Shown: positions 38,031 to 53,000 of the stretch, in pieces | How positions within the stretch are numbered: the first letter of the stretch is position 1 | How the letters are laid out: the number at the start of each line of letters is the position of its first letter | Assembly (NCBI RefSeq): GCF_032854445.1 | Contig: NC_088295.1 | Span: forward strand, 75,794,028-75,858,027 | Reading direction: 5' to 3' | Source: Liolophura sinensis | Lineage: Eukaryota; Mollusca; Polyplacophora; Chitonida; Chitonidae | DNA length: 64,000 bases | Translations under genes and position numbers: made by a program | Notes under the pieces: generated by a model | What the model was told of the DNA's origin: nothing | Databases searched by the model: none | What the model saw: only the letters and a program-made list of their open reading frames with translations

Positions 38031-41000
38031 TTTATTGATCTGGTCAATGAATTGAAACAAACGGTATTTACCGATACATTTGTGGCTCCCAAATCCATCA
38101 ACACCAACGAGGCGTTGAAGTCAAAGGTCCTGAATTCAAATGAGATTGACCTCAACTTGGCCTCAGGAACATCTTCAGAGCGAATCTTTAGGTAAGAATC
38201 CATCCCATAAAATGACAAATACGAGACGATAAGCTGAAAGCAGAAATATATGATGTCATGAATTTTAATGTCACTGGAAAAACAAGGGCTCCAATTGCGA
38301 TCAGATGCAAGATAATCTTCCAGTCAATTTCACACGCTTCAAACCTCGATTTTTCAAGGTGTACAAAAAAATAAACTATTTCATATGATAGAGAGAGAAA
38401 AGGCATTATACCCGCCTTGAAAGCTTGTCAGATTTTTGATAGGTCGAATTATAATACCGGAATGAACGTTTGTCAAGTCAAACCGAGAAGCTTTTATTTC
38501 AATTTCATAACATTTATTGTTGACAGCTGTAGTTTTCCACTTAAATTAATGTTATGATGGACCATGCCTTTTGAGGATTGTGTTTGAACGCATTTCCTTA
38601 CCCATTGTTATTATTCGGTATGATTTCTTCAGATGAGAGACGCAGATGTCTTTTAGAACACATGAATGATTAATATACATTATGTAAACTATAACGCAAT
38701 ACTCAATTCCACAGCTGAGAAAGAGGTGGCTGGCTGAGACTGCCCGGCCCTCGGGGTCGTGAGTTCGAATCCAGTCGCGCTTTCGCTATTTAGGCAGAGG
38801 CTATAAGTCAGGATATTTGTAGGGTATTTGGGGAAGCTAAGGTCGGTGGTTTACTCATATAAGTGAAACATTCTCAAGCATGGCGTTTATCATACACACC
38901 AACCAAATAAATAAATAAATCATTTCCTGGACAAAAAGTGTGTCCATTTACCGGACATTCCGAAGGAAACTTCGACGATACATCAGATTTCTGATCAGAG
39001 TTTCTGATTTCCTCAAACACATTGACACCGTTAAAGACAAAATCCTCGATGCATCCTTTGAAATACGTCTTTGACTCGATTCCTATTGTTTTGTCCGCAT
39101 ATCCACCGATGTAAACCTTAACAAAGATATTGATACAAGTGTATAAAGTTGAGTGATTAGACGAGATAAGTATAAAAGATAAAAGTAATTGATTTCATCA
39201 GGTTTTCAGTACAGATGCACTTAATCACTTCAATGTACATGATAATCTTTCCGGCAATTTTCAATACTGTTTCCTATTAAAATTTACATGAGAGATATGG
39301 TTGATCAGTTACCTGCTGAATGTTACAGTTTACACGATTAAAAGGGGAGTCCGGTATATGTAAGAGCCACGGACTTCCATCCACAAAGTACCTACCACGT
39401 CTCCTAAAGGCATGGCCGTTGGATTGGGAGAGAAAGTTTTCAGTTTGTTCACATCGTACATCGACCCATTGTCGTTAATACTCATCGATATGTCCCTCCA
39501 TTCCTCGTCCTCGTGTAATCCTACCCCACTCCCAGAAGACAACGTACGTACTGTCCCTGAGGTCGGTGAACCTGTTACAATGTAGGTCACTTATTGAAAA
39601 TAATGCATCTGAATTCATGCAAATTTATTGAGGTGTATGTCTCCATTTGACAGATGTTTGTTTCAGTGTGACATGGTAAGACATTGGTAGGCCTAACGTT
39701 TAAGTCGGCCTATGACTTCGGTATTAGTACAATTTGTCTGGGTGGCAATAAATTAACCATTATTTCACTAAAATGGCCTTCCCAAGAAAAAACACAGTCT
39801 TTCTGTCATTTTCTTCGCAGCAAACCTAACCGAGCTGCACCTTCTGTATTCAGTTGTCAACTGAAGTTGTAATTGTAGCTGTAATTAAATATCTGAAAGA
39901 CGCTTGAAGTCGCCCTTTTTCAGAACTCACCATTATCGGTGATAGTTAATATGATCCAAATCAAAGCATCAAAATGTTGCCAAACTACTGTAATTTTTTT
40001 CGTCGTCACAAATTAGCGATGAGAGCTTGGATCTCTTTTATTTATTTGTTTATTTATGCATTTATTTGACAGGTGTTTTACGCCGTACTTAAGAATATTT
40101 CACCTATACGACGACGGCCAGCATTTTGGTGAGAGCTATGCCTTGTGGTTGACTATTACAGCGTAGGTGATACGATAGATATACATATATGTTACTGTAT
40201 GTGAAAGCGCTCATGCCGTATACATCAACAACTGTTAAACGCCAATCAAATACACAAATAAATAATATTTTACAAACAGAGCTAGGACATCTCTCCCATC
40301 CACTTCCCCAGAAAACATACCATAGTTTGTTCTTTTATAGATGGAATCGTCGTGGATTTCCAGAGTAACTGCATCGCCGGGAGCTCGGTACGAATAGAAC
40401 AAAACACCTTCATTAATTTCCGGCCAAACTCGGAAACTCAAGTTGAAAGAAACTGGGTCCGGACTTGAATTGGGAACAGCGTAGGTTAGATAGTCGGAGC
40501 CGTCAAAATAAAACGTAAACGATTCTGGAAATAAATAGAAAAAAGCGTTTATACAATTAAAATAAAGAGGCAATGCAGTATTCACAGTGTAAAATAGTTA
40601 TTGGTATGTAAGCTCAACTGACTGACTCTACCATCGAATTAACTGTTTTGCTAAAGGGCGAACGGATGAGTGGATGGGTGAGTGGGTGGATGGATGACTG
40701 ATTGGCTGGATGGCTGTCTTACTGTCTTGTTGACTCATTGGAAGGGCGAATAAATGAGTGGATGGAATACTGACTGGCTGCCTGTAGGTTACACATGCGC
40801 AATTCAGGCAAATGGGTCCAAGATTTGCCTCCGAACTGACGAGTGAAGGAACGCTGGCTGGGTAACTGATTGGGTAAAGAGAAAAGCGCAAGCTGCATTT
40901 GATGGTATGGCACTGTACCACTCGAAAGTTAGGGCATATATAGTTTTGAGGTTGAAGTTGACAAATTTACTACAAAAATAGTAAGGAAAATCAATGCGCT

Positions 41001-44000
41001 CGTGTAACCTTTATCGGGCAACAATGTAGAATAGGTGAGTCAGTCACTTCAAAATGAGTAGCGTTTCTAATATAAAACTCTGTTACAGTTCCGTCTCATA
41101 TGATACAGGGATTATGAATGACAAAATAAAGAAATGAAGGTTAGGCCTGATCACGGTGAAAATAATTTATGAAATGATTTGCGTAAGTAAAGTGAATCAG
41201 CAAAGGGTAATTAGGTATAACTCGGGCTACCTCTATCACTAATTTACCTGATGAGAATACAAAAAGTACCGGTGTCATCAAAACCAGGGAAGAGTAAAAT
41301 CAAAAGTGACGAGCTTAGAGCTCACACAGAAGTAATAGTCTTGCCATTACATATTGATAGCATATTTCAAAGGGTCAAAATTGGAATAAAATCTATTTAT
41401 CATAACTATATGTTTTATATGCAAGAATCACGTTTTCATCCTAAATACAAAGGATATATGTTAATGCGTGAAGAAAAAGAGTTCTATGGAACTATAAATC
41501 CATCCGATAAAGTATCTCTTCTATCTGAGATCAATACATGGCAGATCATTCTATAACATTTGCCGTGTTCTTTTTATCTTTCCTAATATCCTCTGTTTTT
41601 GTATGCATTTTGTATGCTCACTCCACCAATTTAAGCCGCCGAAGATTGGCAGTTTTCCAGCTACTTATTTTATGGTCCGTTTTATAACGTAAGCTGAAAA
41701 CTAGCCGATGAGTGCTTATCTCCACTGAGTTTAACGACTGCCCGTTACAAATTAAATCCTCCAGTTTAGTTAAAATTAATAGGAAAACCATTCAGATATT
41801 AACCTGGCATTTGGAAGGTAAACAAAACCGTTATCGCATCGGTTTCCATAAGCTGATGGATTAACACAATCGTTTCGCCCACCGACCTTCTGTAAACTAA
41901 TCTGACATCATTAAATTTACATGAAGATGAACATTTGTGTTTGGAGGTTATAGGTAAGTTACAGTTGGTATGGCTCAACTGGGAAATGGGAAAATTCACT
42001 GACCATATACATGCGACATACTGGCGCTTACAATATTAGTACATGTAGGCTTACAACGTATTCCAAGCTCGAGGAATTCAAGTGCAGTCGTGGCTGTATT
42101 GGCATCTTGACAAAACAGCGTTATCTCCAGCAACCATGCGCGAGACAACTATAACGGCGTCACGTAAGACTGGGATAACAGGAAATTATCCCGTAATATT
42201 CCCATCATAAACACTGGCATTAGATGAGTCATCAAGTGCATCAAAGCTCGACTTGAGATGGTCGGGTTAAATCTGAAAAGTACCCATTAGAGTTATTTGA
42301 TGCTAGCTGAAGCAACGTTGACGCTTTGAATATCAACAATTACATTTTCTCTCTGGAAAATGAATAGGTTTTGCCAATAGATGACATTACTGAATGGCCA
42401 TAATGAGAGTCTTGAAACCGTGGCGTGTGCTTACAGGTTGTGTTACGTCGGTAATTGGGCGCTGCCCAAACAGAAAACAAGAGTTTAAAGAGAGGCGTTA
42501 AGGCTTGCAGTCAGTGGCAATGATAAATAGCGTTTAAAACGGGATGGAATGCTCGCGCGTGTACATGTATGTATACATCTTAGCACATGTCTAGGTCTGT
42601 GTTGAGACTACCTATAGTCAATTAACAAGTGGAACATAATTACATCACCGGTACTCCACAATGCCACTTGTTCTGTGGATTTAAAGAAGAACCTTATGTC
42701 CTCTAACTTCTTCAAGATTAAATATGCAAAGTTTTAAACTTCAATCATTCTGTCCTTCTTCAAGTGGCTCTGTTTCAAAATCATTAAGGGCTACTTCTTA
42801 TCTACAGCCTGTCCGGTTAATTTCTGATTATGATACAGGCAAATACATACATAATATACAGATGTTACATAAATGCCAACTGTTGATTTTTGAAACGCGT
42901 TGCTTCGTCGGATGTCGGTCATTTTCTTAATGCTAGACATCGCAAAGAATTACAACAAAGTACAGTACAAATAATTACACATGCATCACTGCCATTGGGT
43001 GGGTAGTTAAATTGTCGCACAAAAACCGGTGTGTTGATTTACCAGCCTTTCTAGATTACCTACCACTGAGTACGGAGCTCTTGGAAGACCTTCGGTGTTT
43101 GTAACAAGCCAACATGCCGCTATTTATAGAGACTCATTATCTCAAGCTAAACCCTTAATGTCTTCGCCCGTCAGTTCTCTTGAGCTGAGCGAAGTGCCCG
43201 AAACACAATAAACTTGATTGCAATGGTCATGAGGAGAAACGAGTAAACTGAGCTCCGACAGGCAAGTCACGTAACTTCAACGTCGACATCAAAGAAGACC
43301 GTTCCACTTTCACCGTTTACTGGATCATGCCAAATGTTTTTCAGACGTTCCCAAGAATGTGGTAAACTGAGAGTTTGCGGGTCATGGATACCAGAAATGT
43401 GAAAGTTTGCTGGTAATATTAGCCCTAGTTGGATTTATGTCGAAGTTATGAGTGGATACTGACGAATTATCCACTGTTACAACAGGTGGTCGTTTCTCCT
43501 GAGCAGAAAGCTTCTTCATCACCACCTGATGTATCTGTATGAAACATCGCAAATCATTAAAGAGCTAGTGCTGATCGTGTTATTTCAACACTCAGCAGGC
43601 AATATGGCGTATTTATTTATTTATTTACGCCGTACTCAAGAATATTTCACTTATACAACGGCGGCCAGCATTATGGTGGGAGGAAACCGGGCAGATCCCG
43701 GGGAGAAACTATCGGTAGGTTGCTGTAACTACTTCCCACGTACGACCGGAGAGGAAATCAGCATGAAATATGGCGTATAAACGACGTATATTAACAACAT
43801 AGCTGGTATTTATGGACATTCCATCGATCATTGCTAATCTGAAGTAGAAGAAATTCTAACAGAAACTCTTCAGGCGTAACATTTTGTTACAGTATACATG
43901 TGCTTCATCACTTGCATTTAAATTCCGTCGCATTTAATTCATTTCCGTTATACAGTGTGTGTAATATAACACGCTCGGCTCACAAAAGAGGGCCAGTATT

Positions 44001-47000
44001 AAATAATTTCATATATAAGGTGAAGTGCAAGCCATATCAAATATATGACTTATGACACATCAAGTATGAAATAAATTATTTATATTTCAATAACGGAGAA
44101 AGTCACGGTTATGCTCTCGTGTTGCACAGTGAAAGAGTAAAGAGAAGGCAGGGTGGTAGGGACAAAGTGATTGCATTACAGCACTACCGTGGAACTAACT
44201 AGCTTCGTCTCCTCCCAGTAACGCTATACGAGAAACCCTCATGCTGATCATACTATCTCAGGAGAGGCATTAGAACTAATTGGCTATATCTAGGGCAACA
44301 GACTCGGAATACTAATGCTGATGTCCGTCAAACAGAAATCGGCCCGCCAATCCGATAATGAAGTGAGAGGCTATTAATCATAAATTGTAGTCCATTGTCC
44401 AGTGTCACGTTTGCAGTGTGTCTTTGATAGCTTCAACAGCGCTCACAGCAGCCACGTCGAAAAAATTATCGCAATTCAGCGCATCCAAGGCGCCGAAAAA
44501 CAACACTATGGTCAGTCCGCCAAATCCTGCTCTTCATGTTGGAGCATTATTTTAATACTCGCAGAGGTAAGCGTTACTTGGGTTCTCTGATCAGAGCTGG
44601 TCGGTGGAGTAATTCATATCTCAAGTTATCAACTTAAAAACGAGAGATCTGAAAGCTTGTAGTTTGGAGCTCAGGATTAGTACAGCGCATATAAATAAAC
44701 ATTAATATTAATGTTGACCCAAGTGAATTGTCTTTGAATACTAGTGCTTCGTACCGTAATGCTCCTAAAGCTCAGCAAATCTAAGAGTTACTTCCAACAT
44801 TCGTAAATCGTTCGCAAATCATTAAGAGGCGTTCCAAGTTGATATTCGAAAGACCCATTTCCAGAACAATAAGGTCTATTAAAGCATAGACAAAACACCG
44901 GAGGTCAGTGTGGTTCTTGTCGTGTAATCCTGTCTCTGATAGTAGGCCGCACATCATTGTTTCATGTCAGTAGATATTTGTTACAAAGCAACTGAAAATA
45001 CCCTCCCAAAAGCCGACAGGCGAATACAGGCCGTAAACAAATTGCTTACAGCTGAATATGCATATTATCACAGCTTTTTGGGAGTTGTGTGTTGTATGTA
45101 AAACAGTATAGACTGCACAGTAGACAGTGTGCAAGCGCAGTAAGCTGCTATAGTATGAAGTACGGGGAATTAAAACTCGGCCATGTGTAGATTCTCTGGG
45201 TAGCCATCGATTTTGGGGGCCGAAGTGGTTGCCAAGGGCCTGCGAATAGCGCGTTGTTCTTGGCAAAAGATCAAATTAAAACAACTGCCTTTGGCCACGA
45301 GTCTCATTTGGTGGCAATCTCTGATCCTGGGGTCATCACTAGTAGGGATCTCGTGCCACAAAGACTCTACAGGCTGATATAACGAGACCAAATCGCACGA
45401 GGGACCTAGGCAGTCCATCATCCCATCCACTCATGCGTTCATCGAGCGTATCACAAATGTACCTTAGGTATTTGGAGTGTTAATCATGTAAATGCCCCGC
45501 GTGGGAGTACGCAGTTGCAATCTCCAAACTGGTAAATACATGATGCAATACTTCATTACTTTGCCTTGGATAATGTCTCACTTGCGGTGTAATATAAGGT
45601 TAACTGTCTATATTACTGACAGGATCCATGCGGTTTGATCAGATTTATCCTTACTGTTCGCTGAGTCACTGTTAGTTCTGCAAATACAACGGTTATTAAA
45701 CACTAATGGTGTATGTGAGTATTCCCGCGATAACAAGCATTATCATCTTCATCAGAGCAATTCGGGATGAGTCGTAACAACATATTAGTGTTTAACCTCA
45801 CAAGAATCATTACGTCCATTTGTGGTTTACCAGTTGCATACGAATATCGGACATGACGCTTACTTTTAGATTCAAGGCAGTTTCACTAAAATTGTTTGTT
45901 TGTTTGATTAGTTTTAACGTCGTATTAAAAAATATTTCATAAGTACATACGATGATGGTCAATTTCATGAGTAGAGGAAAGCCAATACAGGTTTCACTTA
46001 GTTACAATGGTATGAAGCGATGACGTCATAAAACGATGACACGATAGTACGAAGCGTAGATCATCTTGTCATCGCTCCCTCTCATTGTGTCATTGGTCTG
46101 CAGCATCGTGTCATCGCTTTGTAGCACAGTGCCATTGCTTCATGCTATCCGCGTCTCTCATGAAATGCTTTACATTTGGTATTCAAGTGCTTAACCATAT
46201 GACAGCATTCATGTTTAATGGTGGATGACACCGAGTACCTGACGACTCGCCTAACCCTAAAGCTACAGTCGAGCCAGATTAAGCCACATCCGAACAAGCG
46301 ATTTCATTGGTCACGTTCTTGGAAACTTCCGGCTGAAATCAATTAGCCCCCCCCCCCGCAACCTGCGAGAGCGGGCTTTCAATAATAGAATAACAGCTTT
46401 AAAGAGTCTCCTGTTAACGTCGCTGTCCATAATATTGGTAAATGCTACATATGACCCGGGAAGTAAACGAAAAACTCAACAAAAGAGTACAAAAAAGATA
46501 CAAAAATAAATAAATTTAAAAAACAGCAATTAAGAAAACCTGTGAATTGCACTTTTTTAGAAATCCCGTTTCAATATTAAATGATTCTGTTTATTGCCGA
46601 AGCCCATTATGACGTCAAACGGCCTGTCATTACCAGAGAATGAAGCGGATTTCGGGAAAGAAAAACTAGAACGTTTCACACACTCTAGCTCAAAGCAAAT
46701 GATCCGAACATCTGTACTGTTTTGATGTGCTGTTTACCATGGCTGTCACCTCAAAAAGAGCGGTCAAAAGTGAAAAAAATAAAAACGATTTTTCGAAGAC
46801 AATAGATGGTGTTAACATTTCAGCACAGCTGTGAGTTGTCTGTTGTGTGAATTAAAAGTTCGGCTTAGATAAGCATGCATAAAATGATTGAACATGAGTT
46901 TGTTAAATCAGATGATCATAGCAAAACGGTCTCTTCTTCATATATTTCCAATAAATATATTTTTACCATGTAATTGTCTTTCAAATTTTGACAGGATATG

Positions 47001-50000
47001 CTTTTATTAATACTTGTATCACGGAAAATTAAGTATTAAATTAAGTAAACATACCGGTACATGTATTCTTTGTTACCTTTGGCTACATTTTAGACTTATA
47101 TTGTCCACAAACATCAAATGTTAGTTACACTGCGTAGGCATGGACAGTGCACACTTTTACTCTGGAGACACCCTCTGTATATCTGTATTCTGTAAAAACG
47201 AAGTAAACACTTATATAGTGTAGCCATTGTATCAAAGAAAAACTCTTCAATATGACGATCAACAACAAAATATTTGAAGAGAAATCTTGAACAACCCTTA
47301 GGTAACTGGGGTCACGGTGATGAGGCAGGAGGTGAGGTCACAAAACGAAGAAACTCTTTCTCAACCTTTTTATGTAATAATACTTTATACAAATGCATTC
47401 TTTTTATCCAAAGTAAACACAACATGATTCTAACCAACACGTATAACAATATTATTGTTGAATGATAACTAAATAGTTCCGTACGAGGACGCCAGCAGTG
47501 AGGCCAAGCCGAAACAAGCCTGCGCGTTGCTCAGGTTCAAAGGTCAAACTTGCCTGATGGTGGCAGTGATGTAAAACGAGGGTAGAGAGCGATACGGTTC
47601 ATGCGCTCTAAGAGTAGATGCGCGTGAAACACAATAACATCGATATGGCGCGGAGTTGAGCGAGGTGGATGTATGAGGGAGTTACGGGGAATGGTGTCAC
47701 TATATGTCCGCAAACCCCGTCGCACTAAGTGCAAAGATCTGGGAGCATTGTCACTAAACTAGACAAGCACCAGTTAGCAGTGACATTATGTACGCGGTGA
47801 AAACCATCCAAATGTATACAAGTATAGCTGTAATTAACAACATCGCCATCGAGGTTTAAATTCATGAATGTTTCAGCTAGCGCGAGGACATAAAAGCTGC
47901 TGGCATTTGAACAATACATTTGTAGCACCAAGTGAGAAAATGACGTTAGTTTTACTCTAATTGTCATTACATGGGCCTCTCTCACACACAGTTTATGTTC
48001 ATTGTGACTTAGCCCTGCGGTTGAACCCTTCAACATATAACTTCACCGGCGCTAATGCCAGGAATGCTGTTAAATTGAACGGCAAATGGTATTAGTTGTC
48101 GAATGTAGACTGATTGTGCAACGATACAGAGCTAACACTTATTTCCCCCAGACGGTTAACTGCCGTTTAGGGACAACTATAATGATGGAAACTTCAATTT
48201 ACATGTACAGTCTAGGCCCCAGTGTCAACCAAGCATTGGGGAAACCATCAATAATTGTCTATGAGAAACTTTTATGGGCTATGCACAGTGACTGACAAGC
48301 TTTTGAAGTGAGAGATAGTGCCTTGAGTAATAGCCCGGTCAGTTGACGGGCAGATTATAAGTGCCTTGGGTAATAGGCCGGTAAGTTGACGGGCAGTTTG
48401 TAAGAGCCTTGAATAATAGGCCGGTAGGATGACGGGCAGTTTGTAAGTGCCTTGAGTAATAGGCTGGTAAGTTGATGGGCAGTTTGTAAGTGCCTTGAGT
48501 TATAGGCTGGTAGGTTGACGGACAGTTTGTAACTTACACTTTCCCACCTTCTTGAAAAAAAGATTCGTCAAAACAACCAATGCAATTTTGTATGCAATGT
48601 TTGCCATGACCCTATTTGCGGCGACCCAAAAAATGCAAGCACATAAAATGCGACCTAATTAATTTGGGTTGCTTCAACAAACAATGGTTACTTTGACCCT
48701 ATTCTGGCGACCATTAAAATGTAACCATAATGGTTCTGGTCGTATTGACCAATCTTTTAATGGATACTTTGACCCTAGTCATTTCGACCCTTTAATGTTT
48801 GGTCACACCATTATTTGTACCAAAATTGTTTGGTCGAATTGACCAGATCCTTCTAACAGTTCGATTCCCAACGGTTTCATGAAGCGTACTTATTGCTACG
48901 TTTCCCTTAGCTAAGTGCACTTCATGTCTCTACAACATGCGTTGTCATGGCAGTTAGCTAAGTGAGCTTCGTGAAAGTGGTCCCTGGTCCTATAAACAGA
49001 TATCAACTAGTTAAGCCTAAACGAGTACCTAAGTATACGGAGAGCTCTGAATCAGCTAATATCCACATCATAACCACAATGATATAAATATGGTATACTT
49101 CCCCATAAACTGTACTAAGCGACCTTGGTCCTAAATACCTCGTCAATTGCTCGCATGCCTTCCGGCAGTGGCGTACAAAGACTTTAGTATGGTAATAAGG
49201 AACAAGCGGATGCAATATACGTGAACTTCCCTTTTGGAAGTATATGATGACTTTGACAAGCTAATCTGTAACCTAACATCTTTCTCAACCTGGAATCTTT
49301 CATCTCTGTACTTCAACAGTGTAGTTTATTGCTAGATCCTTATATGTGGATCCTTACAGTGCTGTTTATTTCATTTCACGAACGATTAAAGAACAATCAA
49401 ATAAGTAAATACAGAAATATCCTGTTTTACGTTAATATTTTTAGTTATTTCAGAGTACACTGCTCTCATTCAAGTCCAGGTTTATAAGCACATCTGGGGC
49501 CTCCATGTCTTAGTGGTTAGCTCCTGCACAATGACCCAGGAGCCTCCCATTTATGTGAGTTCAAGCCAGCTCATGCTATACAGGTCGGCAATCTGTAGAT
49601 GGTCGTGGATTTCCCCCGGACTCTGCCCGGTTTCCTCCCACCATAATGGTGGCCACCGTCGCATAAGAGAAATACGACGCAAAACACTAATTAAATAAAT
49701 AAATGAATATAACCACATCTTCTCCCATGTTACCAGCACAAGCTATGGATAGCTGTATGTATAGCTATGCGATGATGTCGATCACATGCTCCAGACCCTT
49801 AGAGGTCTGACTTAGCTATCTAAGTTTACGCTCACCGCTGATACACAATTCAGGTGAGTACTTGTGGTACGAGACAACAGTGATGCTGCTACCACAGATG
49901 GTATTACTTCATAGTACTCCGGGGATAAGGTGTGTCTAAACAATTCTAACGGATCGCTAAATCGGTCCACAAGGAGATCGAGAAATCGGAGATGATCAGT

Positions 50001-53000
50001 TGCGAAACGCCCTCGGTTTTAGAGTAATTGAGGCTAGCCCTCGCCTGTTGTCCTAATCACTGCACATGCGCATAACGATTCACACGTGAGGTGAAGTAGT
50101 CAACAATTCTCAACAACGCCCAGGTCGTCTTCTACACGATATGTTAGCGTTTGTGAAAAACACACCCTCTAAACACCCTTAATCAGGTGTATGCCAGACA
50201 ATTTATAGGAATACTTTGTCTAAGAAAAAAACAATGTCTCACACAGTATACACAGACATTTTCTTCTGACTGAATCTGAAAAAGTACAGCGCTACATAGT
50301 AAAATAAAATGGAACTATACATCCGGATTTTGATGGAATACAAGGAAATTATTTCTGATCAAATTCACCCCTCGCTGCTCGACGGAGATCTGTAATTATC
50401 GTAGTAATTTCCCAGAGAATGAGCACAATGACAGGAAATATTTGTGGATAATTTTCGAGAAAGAAATCTTGATGGGTTAAAGGAAGTGGCTGCTGGTTTT
50501 CCGTATCATTTTTGCATTGAATGTCACTTGATAGGTTTTCCCCAAAGAAAGTTAGCCACGGTCACAACGAGTTCATGGCTGGAGTTCTAGCTACACAGTT
50601 TATTTAAAATCGTGGCCGATGTCAGAATGAGATTCAATGGCCTACTGCTTACAGATGTACAAAATGACAGTACACAAATACCTCAGGAATTTTTTACGTC
50701 AACTTTCGAAAAATGCTTCTTTCAGCACTAAAAAGAATTTCCTTCTTATTTGTACGCATTATATCAGTTTCCTTACACATTGTGGTTCTGATGGGCAATG
50801 TTTCAATGTTCAACCCGATAATACTTGCGCTTACCTTCTTCATCAACATTTTTTTCAGAGCTGGACATTTTCGACCGATCAGAATTATATTCTAATGGTC
50901 ATGTGTATGCAATTTGTAAGCAATCAACGCATATATTTACCTATATATGGCAATGAAGCCTGACAACGCTCTGTGAATGATGGCTATGACTGAGTAACCG
51001 TTTAGCTAAATTCCTGCTCGATTCCGCTTCTTAGGCGGCTGTCCAGTTACAATGTTTGCCAAGGAGTACCGGATAGAGGAAATGGAATAATTTAATTTAC
51101 TGAAGATCACGCGCTGGCGCGCGGATTGGTCCCGTGAAGACACTGGCACCGAACGATGCCCTTCACAAAGGAGTCTTTGGGGAGATCGTCGATAAGGCAA
51201 ACAACATCTTTATTGGAGAGAATCGGGATGACCAGCTGAGGCGTATAATCGGGTTTAGGCTCCGCACAACACGACCCAAAGTACTACAGGCCCAACCCAG
51301 ATTAAGGATTCTCAGAGGAGCAGCACGGATTGCCATCAACACGTCTTTATATAAACACCCATGCACCCCACCACAAACTGAAATCAGTTGTAGTCAGAGA
51401 TAAAATGGACAAAATAATCGATGTTGTGGAACAGGTACAGTCCACGTTATTGCTCATCCGAGAAAAAGCATACACTGCCACAAACAGATCACAAGTACAC
51501 TACCAAACCGAAAATAAGCTCCTTACCCACCACAAACCGAAAATCAACACCAGCCAGACACAATATGATCGTTTTCCTAGCAACAGAGAAGAAACAAATG
51601 CGTTTCATATAAAACAGGCCCAGCCCAACTTATTTCTCCTTTCTCATACTAACACAAATCTAAATTACAAGCCCAATTAAGCAACCTTACAAGAGCTTGG
51701 GTACTATTATAGCCGTCCCCTGTAACAAAGTGTGCTCGATGTTTACTTGTGGCCTTGTAATCTCGTTCGCCATTAACACCGAGTTAATGCTTGCCTCTGA
51801 AATTGCTGTCAGAAATGTGAGTCTTTACAGCGCACTGATAACAGCATATATTCTCCGTTAAAATCAATTCATATTCTCCGTTGACCTACAGAATACTAAA
51901 GGACAAGAGAACCGTATGTCTTTGATACAGTTATGGCTAAAGGCCGTATCTTGTCATACTTATCGAAATGGTACGGGTATACAGAATGCATCGCGTGTAA
52001 ACCAGTATACGAACGCATGTGAATGTGGTTAGCACTTCAGCCCTTCTATAAACATGCCGATTAACATTGGCTTGGGGTCTGACCTTTCAACCACAGCAAC
52101 TCCAGGATGGCCATCTGGCCGAACATCTCGGTTATTGTTTCATATAACAAGCCAGACATCAAAGGTTCGTACAGCATAATTTTACTAGATTTTGACCGTT
52201 GTGCTCAGCCATGCCTCTGGGAAGTAGACCCGTCTGGTGACCCTAGACAGTAAAAGAACGCCCCAACAGCTTGAATAAGGTCAAATTGAGAAATTCCCAC
52301 GGCATTCAATGTATACACTGTACATGCATGTACATTACACCGCCACAGGTTCAGTATAGGACCTTTGAATGTCAAAGCATCTATGTGTATTAGAGGTTAT
52401 AGCCAGACAGATTTCATCTCCACGGGCTAAATGTCGTCACTGTGGCTAGACGTCGTCTCTTCCGATAAACGGCGTTACTGTTGCTTCATCACTGTAGATT
52501 GACGTTGTCACTGTAGCTAGACTTCACCACTGTGACCAGACGTCGTCAATATGACTAGACGTCGTCACTCCCGATAGACGGCGTTACTGTGGATGGACGC
52601 TGTCGGTAGAGGTCTATCACCGTGGGTAGTCATCATCACTGTGAATAGACGTCGTCACTGTGAATAAACGTCATCACTGGACATAGATGTCATCACTGTG
52701 GATAGATATCACCATTGTGGATATACATCGTCATTGTAGACCGACGTCGTCAATGTCGATAAACGTCATCACTATAAGCAGACGTTGTCACTGTGACCAG
52801 ACATCACCAATGTCACTAAACCTGACGTTACTGTGGATAGACGCTGTAGGTACACGTCGTTGCTGTGGGTAGACGTCGTCACTGTGGATAGATGTCATCA
52901 CTGTGGATAGACGTCGTCACTGTGGATAGAGGTCGTCATTGCAGATGGACGTCATCACGTCGCCCAGACGTCGTCACTGTGACTAAACGTTGTCACTGTG

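Noticed and set aside
39392-39395. Alternative exon 3 donor GTGGTAG|GTACTT
   Set aside because: Leaves phase 1, which puts exon 4 out of its LamG frame.
41251-41556. 101-codon plus-strand frame
   Set aside because: No recognisable motif or neighbouring exon; length is within chance for AT-rich intron sequence.
50637-50963. 108-codon plus-strand frame
   Set aside because: No domain, no splice partner, AT-rich composition as in the flanks.
51134-51680. Two overlapping plus-strand frames (89 and 116 codons) in intron 1
   Set aside because: Slightly higher GC than its surroundings, but no domain recognised, no splice partner, and antisense frames of similar length. Could be a transposon remnant; not supportable by eye.
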